From Leuconostoc mesenteroides subsp. mesenteroides ATCC 8293 (GTDB lineage Bacteria; Bacillota; Bacilli; Lactobacillales; Lactobacillaceae): a stretch of 64,000 nt of DNA. The stretch spans positions 651,001 to 715,000 of the forward strand of contig NC_008531.1 in assembly GCF_000014445.1 (NCBI RefSeq), written 5' to 3'. Position numbers and translations under genes: made by a program. Below, piece after piece: positions 1 through 9,800 of the stretch (the first letter of the stretch is position 1; every line of letters starts with the position of its first letter). The notes below the pieces were generated by a model, which saw nothing but the letters and a program-made list of their open reading frames with translations, did no database searches and was not told the origin of the DNA.

Positions 1-95
1 GATACCATAAACTCATATTGTATAGAAGAAATATTCTAAATAGTAATGTTGTACCAATCACTTTTTATAAGGTATACCAATAATTAAAAAGTTGT

Positions 96-124
96 TTGAC
101 AATGGCTTTTAAGCTGTGTAAAAT
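96..124 (+). promoter_or_regulatory. Sigma-A promoter of glmS
   Basis: TTGACA (96-101), a 17-nt spacer and TAAAAT (119-124) form a near-consensus vegetative promoter. Transcription should start near 131 and leave a leader of about 50 nt before glmS. That leader is too short for a glmS ribozyme, so regulation of this gene is probably not by ribozyme cleavage. Confidence 0.75.
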
Positions 125-179
125 AACACTTGTGAACAAAATAAAAAATAAAACCATTTTTGAAAGTAGGACTATATAA

Positions 180-1985
180 ATGTGTGGAATTGTTGGATTT
201 ACTAGTTTTAATCAAGTGTTACCAACTTTGTTAAAAGGTCTAGAAAAGCTAGAATATCGTGGTTATGATTCAGCTGGCGTGTATGTAAATGATGGTGACC
301 AAGGAGACTATTTGGTCAAGGAAACAGGCCGTGTAGCTGATTTGGAACGTGCTACGGAAAATAAGAATATCAAGGGTACTTCGGGTATTGCTCATACGCG
401 TTGGGCAACTCACGGTGGTGTATCTGTTGAAAATGCGCATCCCCATGCTTCAGAAGATGGACGTTTCTACTTAGCACACAATGGTGTGATTGAAAATTAC
501 GATGAATTACGTGATACATATTTGCAAGGTGTAAAACTACATTCTCAGACAGATACAGAAGTTGCTGTCCAATTGATAGATAAGTTTGCAAAAGAAGAGA
601 ACTTGTCAGCAGTCGACGCTTTTAAGAAAATGATTGCTTTACTAGACGGCAATTCAGCATACGCATTCTTGTTGATGGATCGTCAAGAACCCGGGATTAT
701 GTATACTGCTAAAAAGAAAAGTCCTTTACTGATTGGTGTTTCAGATCAGGGAAATGTGGTGACCTCTGACGCTGCTGCTATGTTAGATATAACCCATGAC
801 TTTATCGAATTGATGGATGATGAAGTAGCGATTGTTGAGAAAGATAAAGTGACATTATTCAATGCGCAAGGAGAACCAATTACCCGGTTACCATTCCACC
901 TCGATATTGATGCTGCAGAAACAGATAAAGGTGTTTATCCATACTACATGCTTAAAGAAGTGGATGAGCAAGCAATTGTTACTCGCACGCTTTCTCAATA
1001 TTATTTTGATGACGAGAATAATATTCAAAATATCGATGCCAACATTATTGATGCGATGAAAGCGGCTGATCGCTTATATATTGTTGCTGCAGGAACATCG
1101 TATCATGCCGGATTAGTTGGCAAACGGTATTTTGAACAATGGGCTAAGATTCCGACTGAAGTCCATATTTCTTCAGAATTTGCTTATGATCAACCAATGC
1201 TCAGTCAAAAACCATTCTTTATTTTCTTGAGCCAATCAGGTGAAACGGCTGACTCTCGTGAAGTTTTGGATAATATTACGAAACAGGGCTATCCAACCTT
1301 GACTATTGCTAATGTTATGAATTCAACATTAACACGAGAAGCTGACTTCGCATTACCTCTACTCGCCGGACCGGAAATAGCGGTTGCTTCTACCAAGGCA
1401 TACACGGCTCAAATAAGTGTTGAAGCTATTTTAGCCCACGCTATTGGTCATTCAGGATTGAATTTGAAGCTTGAATTGGCGAAAGTAGCTGTTGAAATGC
1501 AAGTGATCATTGATCAAAAAGAAGATTTTAAAGCAATAGCAGAAAGTGCATTATCTGGACAGCGCTCAGCATTTTATATCGGACGTGGCCTAGACGCTGC
1601 CGTAGCTGTTGAGGCGGCACTCAAGTTAAAAGAAATCTCCTACGTGCAAACGGAAGGGTTTGCTGCTGGAGAACTAAAGCACGGTACGATCTCACTTATT
1701 GAAGAAGGAACACCAGTTTTTGCACTCCTTACACAAGCGAAGACAGCTGGATTAGTTCGAGGTGAAATTGCACAAGTTGCCGCACGTGGTGCTAATACAA
1801 TTGTCATAGCAACCAAAGAACTGGCTAAAACTGGCGACGCCTATATTTTGCCAGAAGTCAATGAACTACTGATGCCATTATTGGAAGTGATTCCAGCTCA
1901 ATTAATTGCCTATTACGCAACTCTAGATAGAGGGTTGGATGTTGATCGACCTCGAAACTTGGCAAAGAGTGTAACAGTTCAATAA
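180..1985 (+). CDS. glmS: Glutamine--fructose-6-phosphate aminotransferase (isomerizing)
   Basis: The enzyme makes glucosamine-6-phosphate from fructose-6-phosphate and glutamine, the entry step to UDP-GlcNAc and peptidoglycan. The 601-residue protein has the normal family length. It starts MCGIVGF, so Cys2 is the N-terminal nucleophile of the class II glutamine amidotransferase domain, with HTRWATHG near residue 75. Two SIS sugar-isomerase domains follow, the first seen as VAAGTSYHAG near 300, and the C-terminus DRPRNLAKSVTV is typical. It stands alone between its own promoter and a strong terminator. AGGA about 8 nt upstream is a modest ribosome binding site. Confidence 0.98.
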   Translation: MCGIVGFTSFNQVLPTLLKGLEKLEYRGYDSAGVYVNDGDQGDYLVKETGRVADLERATENKNIKGTSGIAHTRWATHGGVSVENAHPHASEDGRFYLAHNGVIENYDELRDTYLQGVKLHSQTDTEVAVQLIDKFAKEENLSAVDAFKKMIALLDGNSAYAFLLMDRQEPGIMYTAKKKSPLLIGVSDQGNVVTSDAAAMLDITHDFIELMDDEVAIVEKDKVTLFNAQGEPITRLPFHLDIDAAETDKGVYPYYMLKEVDEQAIVTRTLSQYYFDDENNIQNIDANIIDAMKAADRLYIVAAGTSYHAGLVGKRYFEQWAKIPTEVHISSEFAYDQPMLSQKPFFIFLSQSGETADSREVLDNITKQGYPTLTIANVMNSTLTREADFALPLLAGPEIAVASTKAYTAQISVEAILAHAIGHSGLNLKLELAKVAVEMQVIIDQKEDFKAIAESALSGQRSAFYIGRGLDAAVAVEAALKLKEISYVQTEGFAAGELKHGTISLIEEGTPVFALLTQAKTAGLVRGEIAQVAARGANTIVIATKELAKTGDAYILPEVNELLMPLLEVIPAQLIAYYATLDRGLDVDRPRNLAKSVTVQ

Positions 1986-1990
1986 AATAT

Positions 1991-2025
1991 AAAAATCGAT
2001 AGAAATATTCTTATCGATTTTTTTT
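1991..2025 (+). terminator. Rho-independent terminator after glmS
   Basis: An 11-bp perfect stem (AAAAATCGATA, 1991-2001, with TATCGATTTTT, 2012-2022) with a 10-nt loop runs into a T tract. Confidence 0.9.
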
Positions 2026-2052
2026 GTACGCAGCGTTTCATTCTGGTAAAAT
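2024..2052 (+). promoter_or_regulatory. Promoter of the uppS-cdsA-rseP-proS block
   Basis: TTGTAC (2024-2029), a 17-nt spacer and an extended -10 TGG-TAAAAT (TAAAAT at 2047-2052). It overlaps the end of the glmS terminator T tract. Confidence 0.65.
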
Positions 2053-2102
2053 GTACTAGATACCATTATGCAAAAAAATATTGCATACGAAGGAGGAGCG
2101 TT

Positions 2103-2882
2103 TTGGCGCTTTTTAAAACAAAAGAGAACACCGTTTACGATACTACGCAACTTAAAATTCCAGAGCATATTGCAATTATCATGGATGGTAATGGTCGATG
2201 GGCAAAGAAACGCTTAATGCCAAGAGCTGCGGGACACAAGGCTGGCATGAATACAGTAAAGCGCATTGCGTCTGCAGCAAGTGATATGGGCGTTAAAGTC
2301 CTGACACTATATGTATTTTCTACGGAAAATTGGTCACGTCCCAATGATGAGGTCAACTTTCTAATGCAGCTGCCAATCGCTTTTTTTAATGATTTCGTAC
2401 CTGATTTGATTAAAAATAACATTCGAGTTTCTGTTACTGGAAATGTTGATGCGTTACCAGCAGCGACTCAAGATGCTGTTAATAGAGCAATTGAAGAGAC
2501 TGCCAGTGGTACCGGCATGGTTTTAAACTTTGCAATGAATTATGGCGGACAAATTGAAATTGTTGATGCTACAAAAAAAATAGCCGAAGAAGTAGCCAAG
2601 GGCCATTTGTCACCGGATGATATTAATTCGGAAGTTTTCGCTGCCGCCTTACAGACAGCACACTTGGGAGACTTGGCCACACCAGACTTGATGATTCGAA
2701 CCTCTGGTGAATTGCGCTTGAGTAATTTTTTGCCATACCAAGCCGCTTACGCAGAATTATATTTTACTGATGTTCTATGGCCTGACTATTCTTCGGATGA
2801 TCTAATGACAGCCATACAATCTTATACAAAACGAGATCGACGATTTGGCGGTCTCAATGATGAAAGTGAGAAACAAGCTTAA
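2103..2882 (+). CDS. uppS: Isoprenyl transferase (undecaprenyl diphosphate synthase)
   Basis: Condenses isopentenyl diphosphate onto farnesyl diphosphate to make C55-PP, the lipid carrier of cell-wall synthesis. The 259-residue cis-prenyltransferase has IMDGNGRWAKKR (about 27-38, with the catalytic Asp), the AGHKAGM segment, FSTENWSRP and the C-terminal RTSGELRLSNF and DRRFGG motifs. It starts with TTG. A strong AAGGAGGAG ribosome binding site just upstream fixes this choice, and no better ATG precedes the conserved IMDGNG block. The stop codon overlaps the cdsA ATG (TAATG), so the two are translationally coupled. Confidence 0.97.
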   Translation: MALFKTKENTVYDTTQLKIPEHIAIIMDGNGRWAKKRLMPRAAGHKAGMNTVKRIASAASDMGVKVLTLYVFSTENWSRPNDEVNFLMQLPIAFFNDFVPDLIKNNIRVSVTGNVDALPAATQDAVNRAIEETASGTGMVLNFAMNYGGQIEIVDATKKIAEEVAKGHLSPDDINSEVFAAALQTAHLGDLATPDLMIRTSGELRLSNFLPYQAAYAELYFTDVLWPDYSSDDLMTAIQSYTKRDRRFGGLNDESEKQA

Positions 2883-3676
2883 TGAAAACACGTGTTATTA
2901 CAGCAGTCGTTGCTTTAATTATCTTTGTGCCATTGTTAGTAATTGGTGGTATGCCTCTTTTGATTTTGACGTTAGCCATGGCAGTTGTTGCTATGAGCGA
3001 GATACTACGTATGAAACATCGTTTTTTCGTATCTGCGGAAGCATTGCTGAGCTTTGTTGGTGTTATTGTAATTACACTACCGAAATCAACTTGGCAAGAT
3101 ATGCCATTTAATATTAATGGAAGCGTCATTTTTTATATTATTGTCTTCTTACTTTTGCTACATACCGTTTTGAGTCGTAATCATTTTAATTTTGATGATG
3201 CAGGAACATTGGCGCTGACGATTGTATATGTTGGTACAGGATTCCATTACTTTTTTCAAGCAGATAGTAAGGGGATTGCTACGGTCATGTTCGGTATGCT
3301 GATTGTATGGATCACTGATTCAGGTGCTTATATGGTTGGTCGTGCCATTGGAAAAAATAAACTGGCTCCTAAAATCAGCCCCAATAAAACTTGGGAAGGT
3401 TCTATTGGTGGTAGCATGGTAGCTATTATTGTGATTCCGGCATTATTTACCATCTTCCATTGGTTGCCGGATTATAACTTCATCGAATTGCTAGCGTTTA
3501 CGGCCATTTTGTCAATTGCTGGTCAGTTAGGTGACTTAATTGAATCCGGTTTCAAACGTCATTATGGTGTGAAAGATTCGGGTAATATTTTGCCTGGACA
3601 TGGTGGCATATTAGACCGTTTTGATTCAATGTTAATCGTTATGCCTATGATGGCCGTATTGGGTATACTCAATTAA
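2882..3676 (+). CDS. cdsA: Phosphatidate cytidylyltransferase
   Basis: Makes CDP-diacylglycerol from phosphatidate and CTP for phospholipid synthesis. It is a 264-residue polytopic membrane protein. The CDS family signature lies near the C-terminus: GDLIESGFKRHYGVKDSG followed by GHGGILDRFDS. It follows uppS directly by a 1-nt overlap. In Bacillus the next gene is dxr; here rseP follows after about 50 nt. This fits a lactic acid bacterium that makes isoprenoids through mevalonate (inference). Confidence 0.96.
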   Translation: MKTRVITAVVALIIFVPLLVIGGMPLLILTLAMAVVAMSEILRMKHRFFVSAEALLSFVGVIVITLPKSTWQDMPFNINGSVIFYIIVFLLLLHTVLSRNHFNFDDAGTLALTIVYVGTGFHYFFQADSKGIATVMFGMLIVWITDSGAYMVGRAIGKNKLAPKISPNKTWEGSIGGSMVAIIVIPALFTIFHWLPDYNFIELLAFTAILSIAGQLGDLIESGFKRHYGVKDSGNILPGHGGILDRFDSMLIVMPMMAVLGILN

Positions 3677-3729
3677 AAATGATTTTGCAAGATTATTAGA
3701 TTTCTTCAAATCAGGTAGGTGCTAAATTT

Positions 3730-4983
3730 ATGAATGTTACATCAATTATTGCTTTTATATTTGTGTTTGGCGTGCTCGTTACAGTGCATGAATTTGGACA
3801 TTTTTTTGTCGCGAAAAAATCTGGTGTATTAGTTCGTGAATTTGCAATTGGAATGGGACCAAAACTGCTCAGTTGGAATCGAAATCATACAGCCTATACT
3901 ATTCGCATACTACCTGTAGGTGGGTATGTTCGTATGGCTGGCATGGATGAAGAACCCGATCTGGATGCAGGTCAACGATTACGTTTGACTTTTAATGAAC
4001 AGGGAAAAGTCACAAAAATAGATACACAAATAGATGAGGCTGGGATCGGTGTGCCTTTCCAAGTTGATTCGTTCGATTTAAGTGACGCTTTGACCCTGAC
4101 GGGATATTCAGACAATGCCACAGACATGACGACTGTACATGTTGATCATGATGCAACGATTATTGAGGAAAATGGTGTTGAGGTTCAGGTTGCGCCACGA
4201 GATGTATGGCTACAAAGCGCCAAAGTATGGAAACGTGCGTTAATTAATATTGCTGGTCCAGTTATGAACTTTATATTAGCCCTGGTTATTTTTTCAGGAG
4301 TAGGGTTTGCCATCGCTAGTGTGGGTTTAAATGAACCTATTATTGGCACCGTTCAAAAAAATATGCCGGCTGATCAAGCTGGTCTAAAAGCTGGTGACGA
4401 AATCACACAAATTGATAGGGTCAAAACGACTACTTGGGACCAAGTTGCCAATGCTATTGGTAACTCTAAGGAAAGTCAGCTGAACATCACAGTGTTACGC
4501 AATGGTCACAAAAAGCAGGTTGAAGTGAGACCAAAAACTGTTAAAATAAATGGTGTGCAGACTAAACAAGTTGGTATCATCGAAAAAACACACACTGATA
4601 CCATTTCACGTCTAAAGTATGGTTTAATAAATACAGGTGCGACAATTAGCCAAATATGGCATGCATTAAGCCATCTATTTACTGGTGGCTTTAGCTTAGA
4701 TAAGCTTGGTGGCCCTGTGTCTATTGCTAAAACAACTTCATCCGTAGCAAAAACAGGATTCTTAAACATATTAATATTTATGGCTATGCTATCACTTAAT
4801 TTGGGTATTATGAATCTAATTCCAATTCCAGCATTGGATGGTGGTAAACTCATTTTGAATTTGTTGGAGGGTATATTACGTCGACCTTTGCCACAGTCAT
4901 TTGAAAACGCTGTAACTATCGTTGGCGCTGTATTTATGATTATTTTAATGATTGCCGTCACTATAAACGATATTTTAAGATAA
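3730..4983 (+). CDS. rseP: RseP/RasP-type site-2 intramembrane metalloprotease
   Basis: Zinc protease that cleaves transmembrane substrates such as anti-sigma factors and signal-peptide remnants. The 417-residue protein has the HEFGH zinc motif in the first transmembrane helix (about 21-25). A PDZ domain lies in the middle (about 200-280), and the second active-site motif NLIPIPALDGG is near 360. AGGTAGGTG about 9 nt upstream supports the start. It lies between cdsA and proS, the usual Firmicute position. Confidence 0.95.
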   Translation: MNVTSIIAFIFVFGVLVTVHEFGHFFVAKKSGVLVREFAIGMGPKLLSWNRNHTAYTIRILPVGGYVRMAGMDEEPDLDAGQRLRLTFNEQGKVTKIDTQIDEAGIGVPFQVDSFDLSDALTLTGYSDNATDMTTVHVDHDATIIEENGVEVQVAPRDVWLQSAKVWKRALINIAGPVMNFILALVIFSGVGFAIASVGLNEPIIGTVQKNMPADQAGLKAGDEITQIDRVKTTTWDQVANAIGNSKESQLNITVLRNGHKKQVEVRPKTVKINGVQTKQVGIIEKTHTDTISRLKYGLINTGATISQIWHALSHLFTGGFSLDKLGGPVSIAKTTSSVAKTGFLNILIFMAMLSLNLGIMNLIPIPALDGGKLILNLLEGILRRPLPQSFENAVTIVGAVFMIILMIAVTINDILR

Positions 4984-5033
4984 AAACTGGTGCTATCGGC
5001 ACCGTACATAACAACAAAACATAAGGGGAATTC

Positions 5034-6752
5034 ATGAAACAGTCGAAATTATTAATGCCAACATTGCGGGATATTCCAGCAGAGGCTGAAGTAAAAAGCC
5101 ATCAACTTTTGCTAAAAGCAGGGTATATTCGCCCAATTGCAGCGGGAATGTTTTCATATTTACCATTAGCAAAACGAGTTTTAAATAAAATTGAAACAAT
5201 TATTCGTGAAGAGATGGATAAGATTGATGCCAACGAAATGTTGGTACCCGAAGTCTTACCAGCCGAGCTATGGCAACGCTCTGGTCGTTATGAAACATAC
5301 GGACCAGCTTTATATAAGTTTAAAAATCGTCAAGATCGCGATTTTATTTTGGGTCCTACGCACGAAGAAACTTTTACGCAATTAATTGCTGATGAAATTA
5401 AGTCATACAAGAAATTACCATTGACTGTTTATCAAATTCAGGCAAAGTTCCGTGATGAAAACCGACCACGTTTCGGTCTATTACGTACTCGTGAATTTAT
5501 TATGAAAGATGCTTACTCATTTAGTGCTGATCAAGAAGGCTTGGATGAGGCATTTCATAATATGGAAGAAGCCTACACCAATATCTTTGATCGACTAGGG
5601 CTCGAGTATCGTGCAATAGTTGGCGATGCTGGTGCTATGGGTGGATCAGATTCTAAAGAATTTTCGGCACCTGCTGCAGCTGGTGAAGATACGATTGCTT
5701 ATTCTGATGCAACAGATTATGCGGCTAATCTTGAAATGGCTAAGGACTTTTACGAACGTCGATCTGCAACAGCTGAACAGTTGGCGCTTGAAAAGATTTC
5801 AACCCCTAACGAAAAGACAATTGATGATGTTGCCACACTTTTGGATAAGCCAAAGAATGAATTAGTTAAGACGATTATGTTCGTTGCAGATGACGAACTA
5901 GTTGCTGTTGTGACAACTGGCGATTTTGAAGTCAACGAAGTTAAGGTTCAGAATTATTTACATGCTGATTCGTTGGTTATGGCTGAAGAAGCGGATGTTC
6001 GTAAAGCAGTTGGTGCTGGATTTGGTTCATTGGGACCAGTTGGATTACCAGAAGAAGTTAAGCTTTTAGTTGATGAGAGAGCAGCTGATCTAGCTAATTT
6101 TGCCGCTGGTGCTAATGAAGATGGGATGCATTATGTCAATATTAACTGGAATCGTGATGTTGACTTACTCGCAGAAAATGTTAGTGATTTCCGTACAGTA
6201 CGCGAGGGTGATTTAGCCATAGATGGTAAGGGTAAATTACAGTTTACTTCAGGTATTGAAATTGGTCATATTTTTAAACTTGGTACGCGATACTCGAAAA
6301 CCTTAGGCGCACAAGTTCTGGATAATAACGGACGCCAAACCGATGTTATCATGGGATCGTATGGTATCGGTGTGTCACGTTTATTGAGTGCTATTGCCGA
6401 ACAAAAGGCTGATGAAGATGGATTAGTTTGGCCTGCTAGCGTAGCACCATTTGACATTCATATTGTTCCAATTAACATGAAGGATGAAGACCAAGCTCGT
6501 GTGGCTGAACAGCTAGAGACATTGTTGGTAGCGCAAGGCATGGAAGTATTAGTTGACGACCGTAAAGAACGAGCTGGCGTTAAGTTTGCTGATGCGGACT
6601 TGATTGGCCTACCAATTCGTATTACAGTCGGTAAAAAGGCTGACGAAGATGTCGTAGAAGTCAAAGTTCGAGCAAGTAACACAAACATTGAGATGCGAGT
6701 TAGCGAAGTCGTGGATTCTGTCTCAGTACTGCTAAATGCGTCAGAAAAATAA
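5034..6752 (+). CDS. proS: Prolyl-tRNA synthetase, bacterial type
   Basis: Charges tRNA-Pro. The 572-residue length and the insertion (editing) domain between class II motifs 2 and 3 identify the bacterial-type enzyme. Motif 2 is seen as RDENRPRFGLLRTREF near 140-155; the C-terminal anticodon-binding domain contains VDDRKERAGVKFADADLIG. AAGGGGA precedes the ATG. The 50-nt gap from rseP holds only a 5-bp GGTGC/GCACC hairpin and no T-box leader. Confidence 0.97.
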   Translation: MKQSKLLMPTLRDIPAEAEVKSHQLLLKAGYIRPIAAGMFSYLPLAKRVLNKIETIIREEMDKIDANEMLVPEVLPAELWQRSGRYETYGPALYKFKNRQDRDFILGPTHEETFTQLIADEIKSYKKLPLTVYQIQAKFRDENRPRFGLLRTREFIMKDAYSFSADQEGLDEAFHNMEEAYTNIFDRLGLEYRAIVGDAGAMGGSDSKEFSAPAAAGEDTIAYSDATDYAANLEMAKDFYERRSATAEQLALEKISTPNEKTIDDVATLLDKPKNELVKTIMFVADDELVAVVTTGDFEVNEVKVQNYLHADSLVMAEEADVRKAVGAGFGSLGPVGLPEEVKLLVDERAADLANFAAGANEDGMHYVNINWNRDVDLLAENVSDFRTVREGDLAIDGKGKLQFTSGIEIGHIFKLGTRYSKTLGAQVLDNNGRQTDVIMGSYGIGVSRLLSAIAEQKADEDGLVWPASVAPFDIHIVPINMKDEDQARVAEQLETLLVAQGMEVLVDDRKERAGVKFADADLIGLPIRITVGKKADEDVVEVKVRASNTNIEMRVSEVVDSVSVLLNASEK

Positions 6753-6766
6753 GTATATTTAAAATT

Positions 6767-6789
6767 GCCGATATTTTATCGGCTTTTTT
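6767..6789 (+). terminator. Terminator after proS
   Basis: GCCGATA/TATCGGC stem (6767-6773 and 6777-6783), 3-nt loop, then six T. It separates polC from the upstream block, so polC may depend on read-through or on a promoter I could not define. Confidence 0.85.
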
Positions 6790-6807
6790 ACTCAAGTAGA
6801 GGATAAA

Positions 6808-9800
6808 ATGAAGTTAACGCAACAAGAACAATTACAGCACTTACTTACGCATATTCAACTGCCAGAAGAAATTCATCATTATTTTGATGACGGTTGTTTG
6901 TCTCAAGTTGATGTTTCAGTTAGTCAAAAAATGTGGCTTTTTCATGTCGAAATTGAACAGATACTGCCGGTAAATGTATACATGCAATTTCAGCAGTATT
7001 TACGAACTGCGTTCACTAATATAGCAGTGGTTCAACTTCAGATCACCACGCCAGTACAGCAAGTTAACGAAGAAGTCGTCAACTCTTATTGGCATCTAGC
7101 GCTACAAGAATCAAGTCTCAACCATGCGACAACGCAACAACTTGCTAGCAACACAATACTAAAGACAATTGAAACGAACCACTTTGGTGTTGCAGTCGGC
7201 GCATCAATTTTGTATCGCGCACTGACTGCTGAGGTTATCGATTCAATTGCGACAGTTTATCATTCTTTTGGATTACCAAAAATTAAGTTGACTCCAAAAT
7301 TGGATGAACAACTTGAGCAAGAAATTCAAGAAAATGTGGCACAACATCATGCTAGAGCGCGTGAAGATTTGCAGAAAGCAATTGTTGCCAATGAACAATC
7401 AAAGCCTAAAGTTTCTAGCGAAGGTGTTTCGTTAGCTTTAGGGCGTAAGATACCTGCTGATGCTGAAATTACACGTTTAGATAGTATAGATGGTGAAGAA
7501 AATCGTGTCGTTATAGAAGGATATATTTTTGCGGAAGAAATAAGAGAGCTACGTTCTGGACGGAAACTACTAACACTCAAATTGACAGATTATTCAAGCT
7601 CGATTTCTGCTAAGAAATTTTCAAACAATGAGAATGACGAAGCTGTTTTTGACGGTTTAAAGTCTGGTTTGTGGGTGCGATTAAGTGGAAATATTCAAGA
7701 AGATCAATACGCACGTGAATTGGTGATGAACATATATGATTTGCAGGTTGTAGATCATGCTAATCGACAAGAAGTTTATCAAGGTGAAGAAAAACATATT
7801 GAATTGCATGCACACACTAATATGTCAGCGATGGATGCAGTTACTGATTTTTCAGGCGTTGCGAAATTAGCAAAAAGCTGGGGGCAAACTGCCTTGGCTG
7901 TTACTGATACTGGTAATGTTCAGGGATTCCCTGAGGCATCAGCTGCTGGTGCAAAAAATGGTTTGAAAATGATTTATGGCATGGAAGCTAACTTGGTTGA
8001 GGATGGTGAGCCTATTGGCTTTAATTTAGATCAAACCGAGTTATTGAATAAAGACACTATTTTTGTAGCTTTTGATCTTGAAACAACTGGTTTATCGGCA
8101 GTGACAGATCGTATTATTGAGTTATCAGCGGTTAAAATGCAGTTGGGTAACGTAATTGAGAAGTTCTCAGAGTACATTAATCCTGGATTCCCACTTTCTG
8201 AGTTCACCACCAAGTTAACTTCTATTACCGATGCTATGGTTGCCAATTCAGATACCGAAGAAAATATTATTAAACGTTTTCGTGAATGGTCTGGAAATGC
8301 CGTCTTGGTTGGGCATAATGTTACATTTGATGTTGGCTTTATGAATGCTGCCTATACGCGCTATAATCAACCCATTATCACGAATGCTATTATTGATACG
8401 TTACCATTTACACGCTGGTTATACCCTGATTATAAGTCTTATAGATTAGGCACAATCGCCAAGCGTTTCAATATTAATTTGGAACAAGCGCATCGCGCTA
8501 TTTTTGATGCAGAAACCACTGGACATATCGCTTGGCGATTAATTAAGGAAGCACACGAACGTTATAATTTAAACCGACATAATGAGTTGAATGATCGCAT
8601 GACTGAAGGAGACGCTTGGAAGCACGGGCGTCCCGTGCATGCCACTTTGCTAGTTCAAAATGCAACAGGTTTGAAAAATTTATACAAATTAGTGTCTCGA
8701 TCTAACATTGAGTTTTTTGCTCGGGTACCGCGTATTCCGCGTTCTATATTAGAACAGTATCGCGAGGGACTACTTGTAGGAACGGGTGATACCAGCGGTG
8801 ATGTGATTATTTCTTTGATTGAAAAGGGTATTCAGGAAGCAGAGAAAAAAGCAGCGTATTACGACTTTATCGAAATACAACCAACGGCAAATTATCAACC
8901 GATGATTGAGTCAGGGTTAATTGCAACGGAAGAAAAGTTGCAGAGTATTTTGAAAGATATGGTGGCTATTGGGGATAAACTTAAAAAGCCCGTTGTAGTT
9001 ACTGAAGATGTAAAGTATACAAACCCAGAAGACAAAATATATCGCAATATTTTAATCGCTACACAGCCCGGTAATCCACAAAATCGCACAGCTTTACCAG
9101 ATTTGAATTTCAAGACAACTCAGGAATTACTTGACGATTATGCTTTTATGGGCGCTGATTTAGCAAAAAAGTTGGTCATTGATAATACACATTTAGTTGC
9201 TAATATGCTTGAAGATATTGAACCTTTGAAAAGCGGATCTTATCCACCAAATATTCCTGGCGCTGGTGATGAATTAACTGAGAGAACTTATCGAACAGCT
9301 AAACAATGGTATGGTGAGCCAATACCCAAAGAAATACAGGCCCGTATTGATCAAGAACTGAAAGCGATTATTGGAAACGGTTTTGCGCCACACTATATCA
9401 TTGCGCAAAGATTAGTTGCTAAGTCAGTTAAGGACGGCTATTTAGTCGGTTCACGTGGATCAGTTGGCTCCTCTTTTGTAGCTACAATGTCTGGAATCAC
9501 AGAAGTAAATCCATTACCGCCTCACTATCGTTCTGCACATGGAGACTACTTTGAATTGGTTGATCCGAAAGAATATGAATCTGGTTATGATTTGCCTGAA
9601 AAAGAAGACCCAAATCATCCAGGTGAATTTTTAATTGGGGATGGACAAAACATTCCTTTTGAAACTTTCATGGGCTTCACAGGAAATAAAGTGCCTGATA
9701 TTGATTTGAATTTTTCTGGTGATTATCAACCAATTGCTCATAATTATATGAAAGTTTTGTTTGGCGAACATAATGTATACCGCGCTGGAACCATTGCGAC

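Noticed and set aside
1..179. Possible glmS ribozyme upstream of glmS
   Set aside because: The predicted start point near 131 leaves only about 50 nt of leader, and I see no ribozyme-like structure.
4506..5009. Long - strand ORF opposite rseP (167 codons)
   Set aside because: It is a shadow of the conserved rseP coding strand, with no ribosome binding site or recognisable domain.
4984..5033. T-box leader before proS
   Set aside because: The gap is 50 nt with only a 5-bp hairpin and no T-box sequence or terminator.
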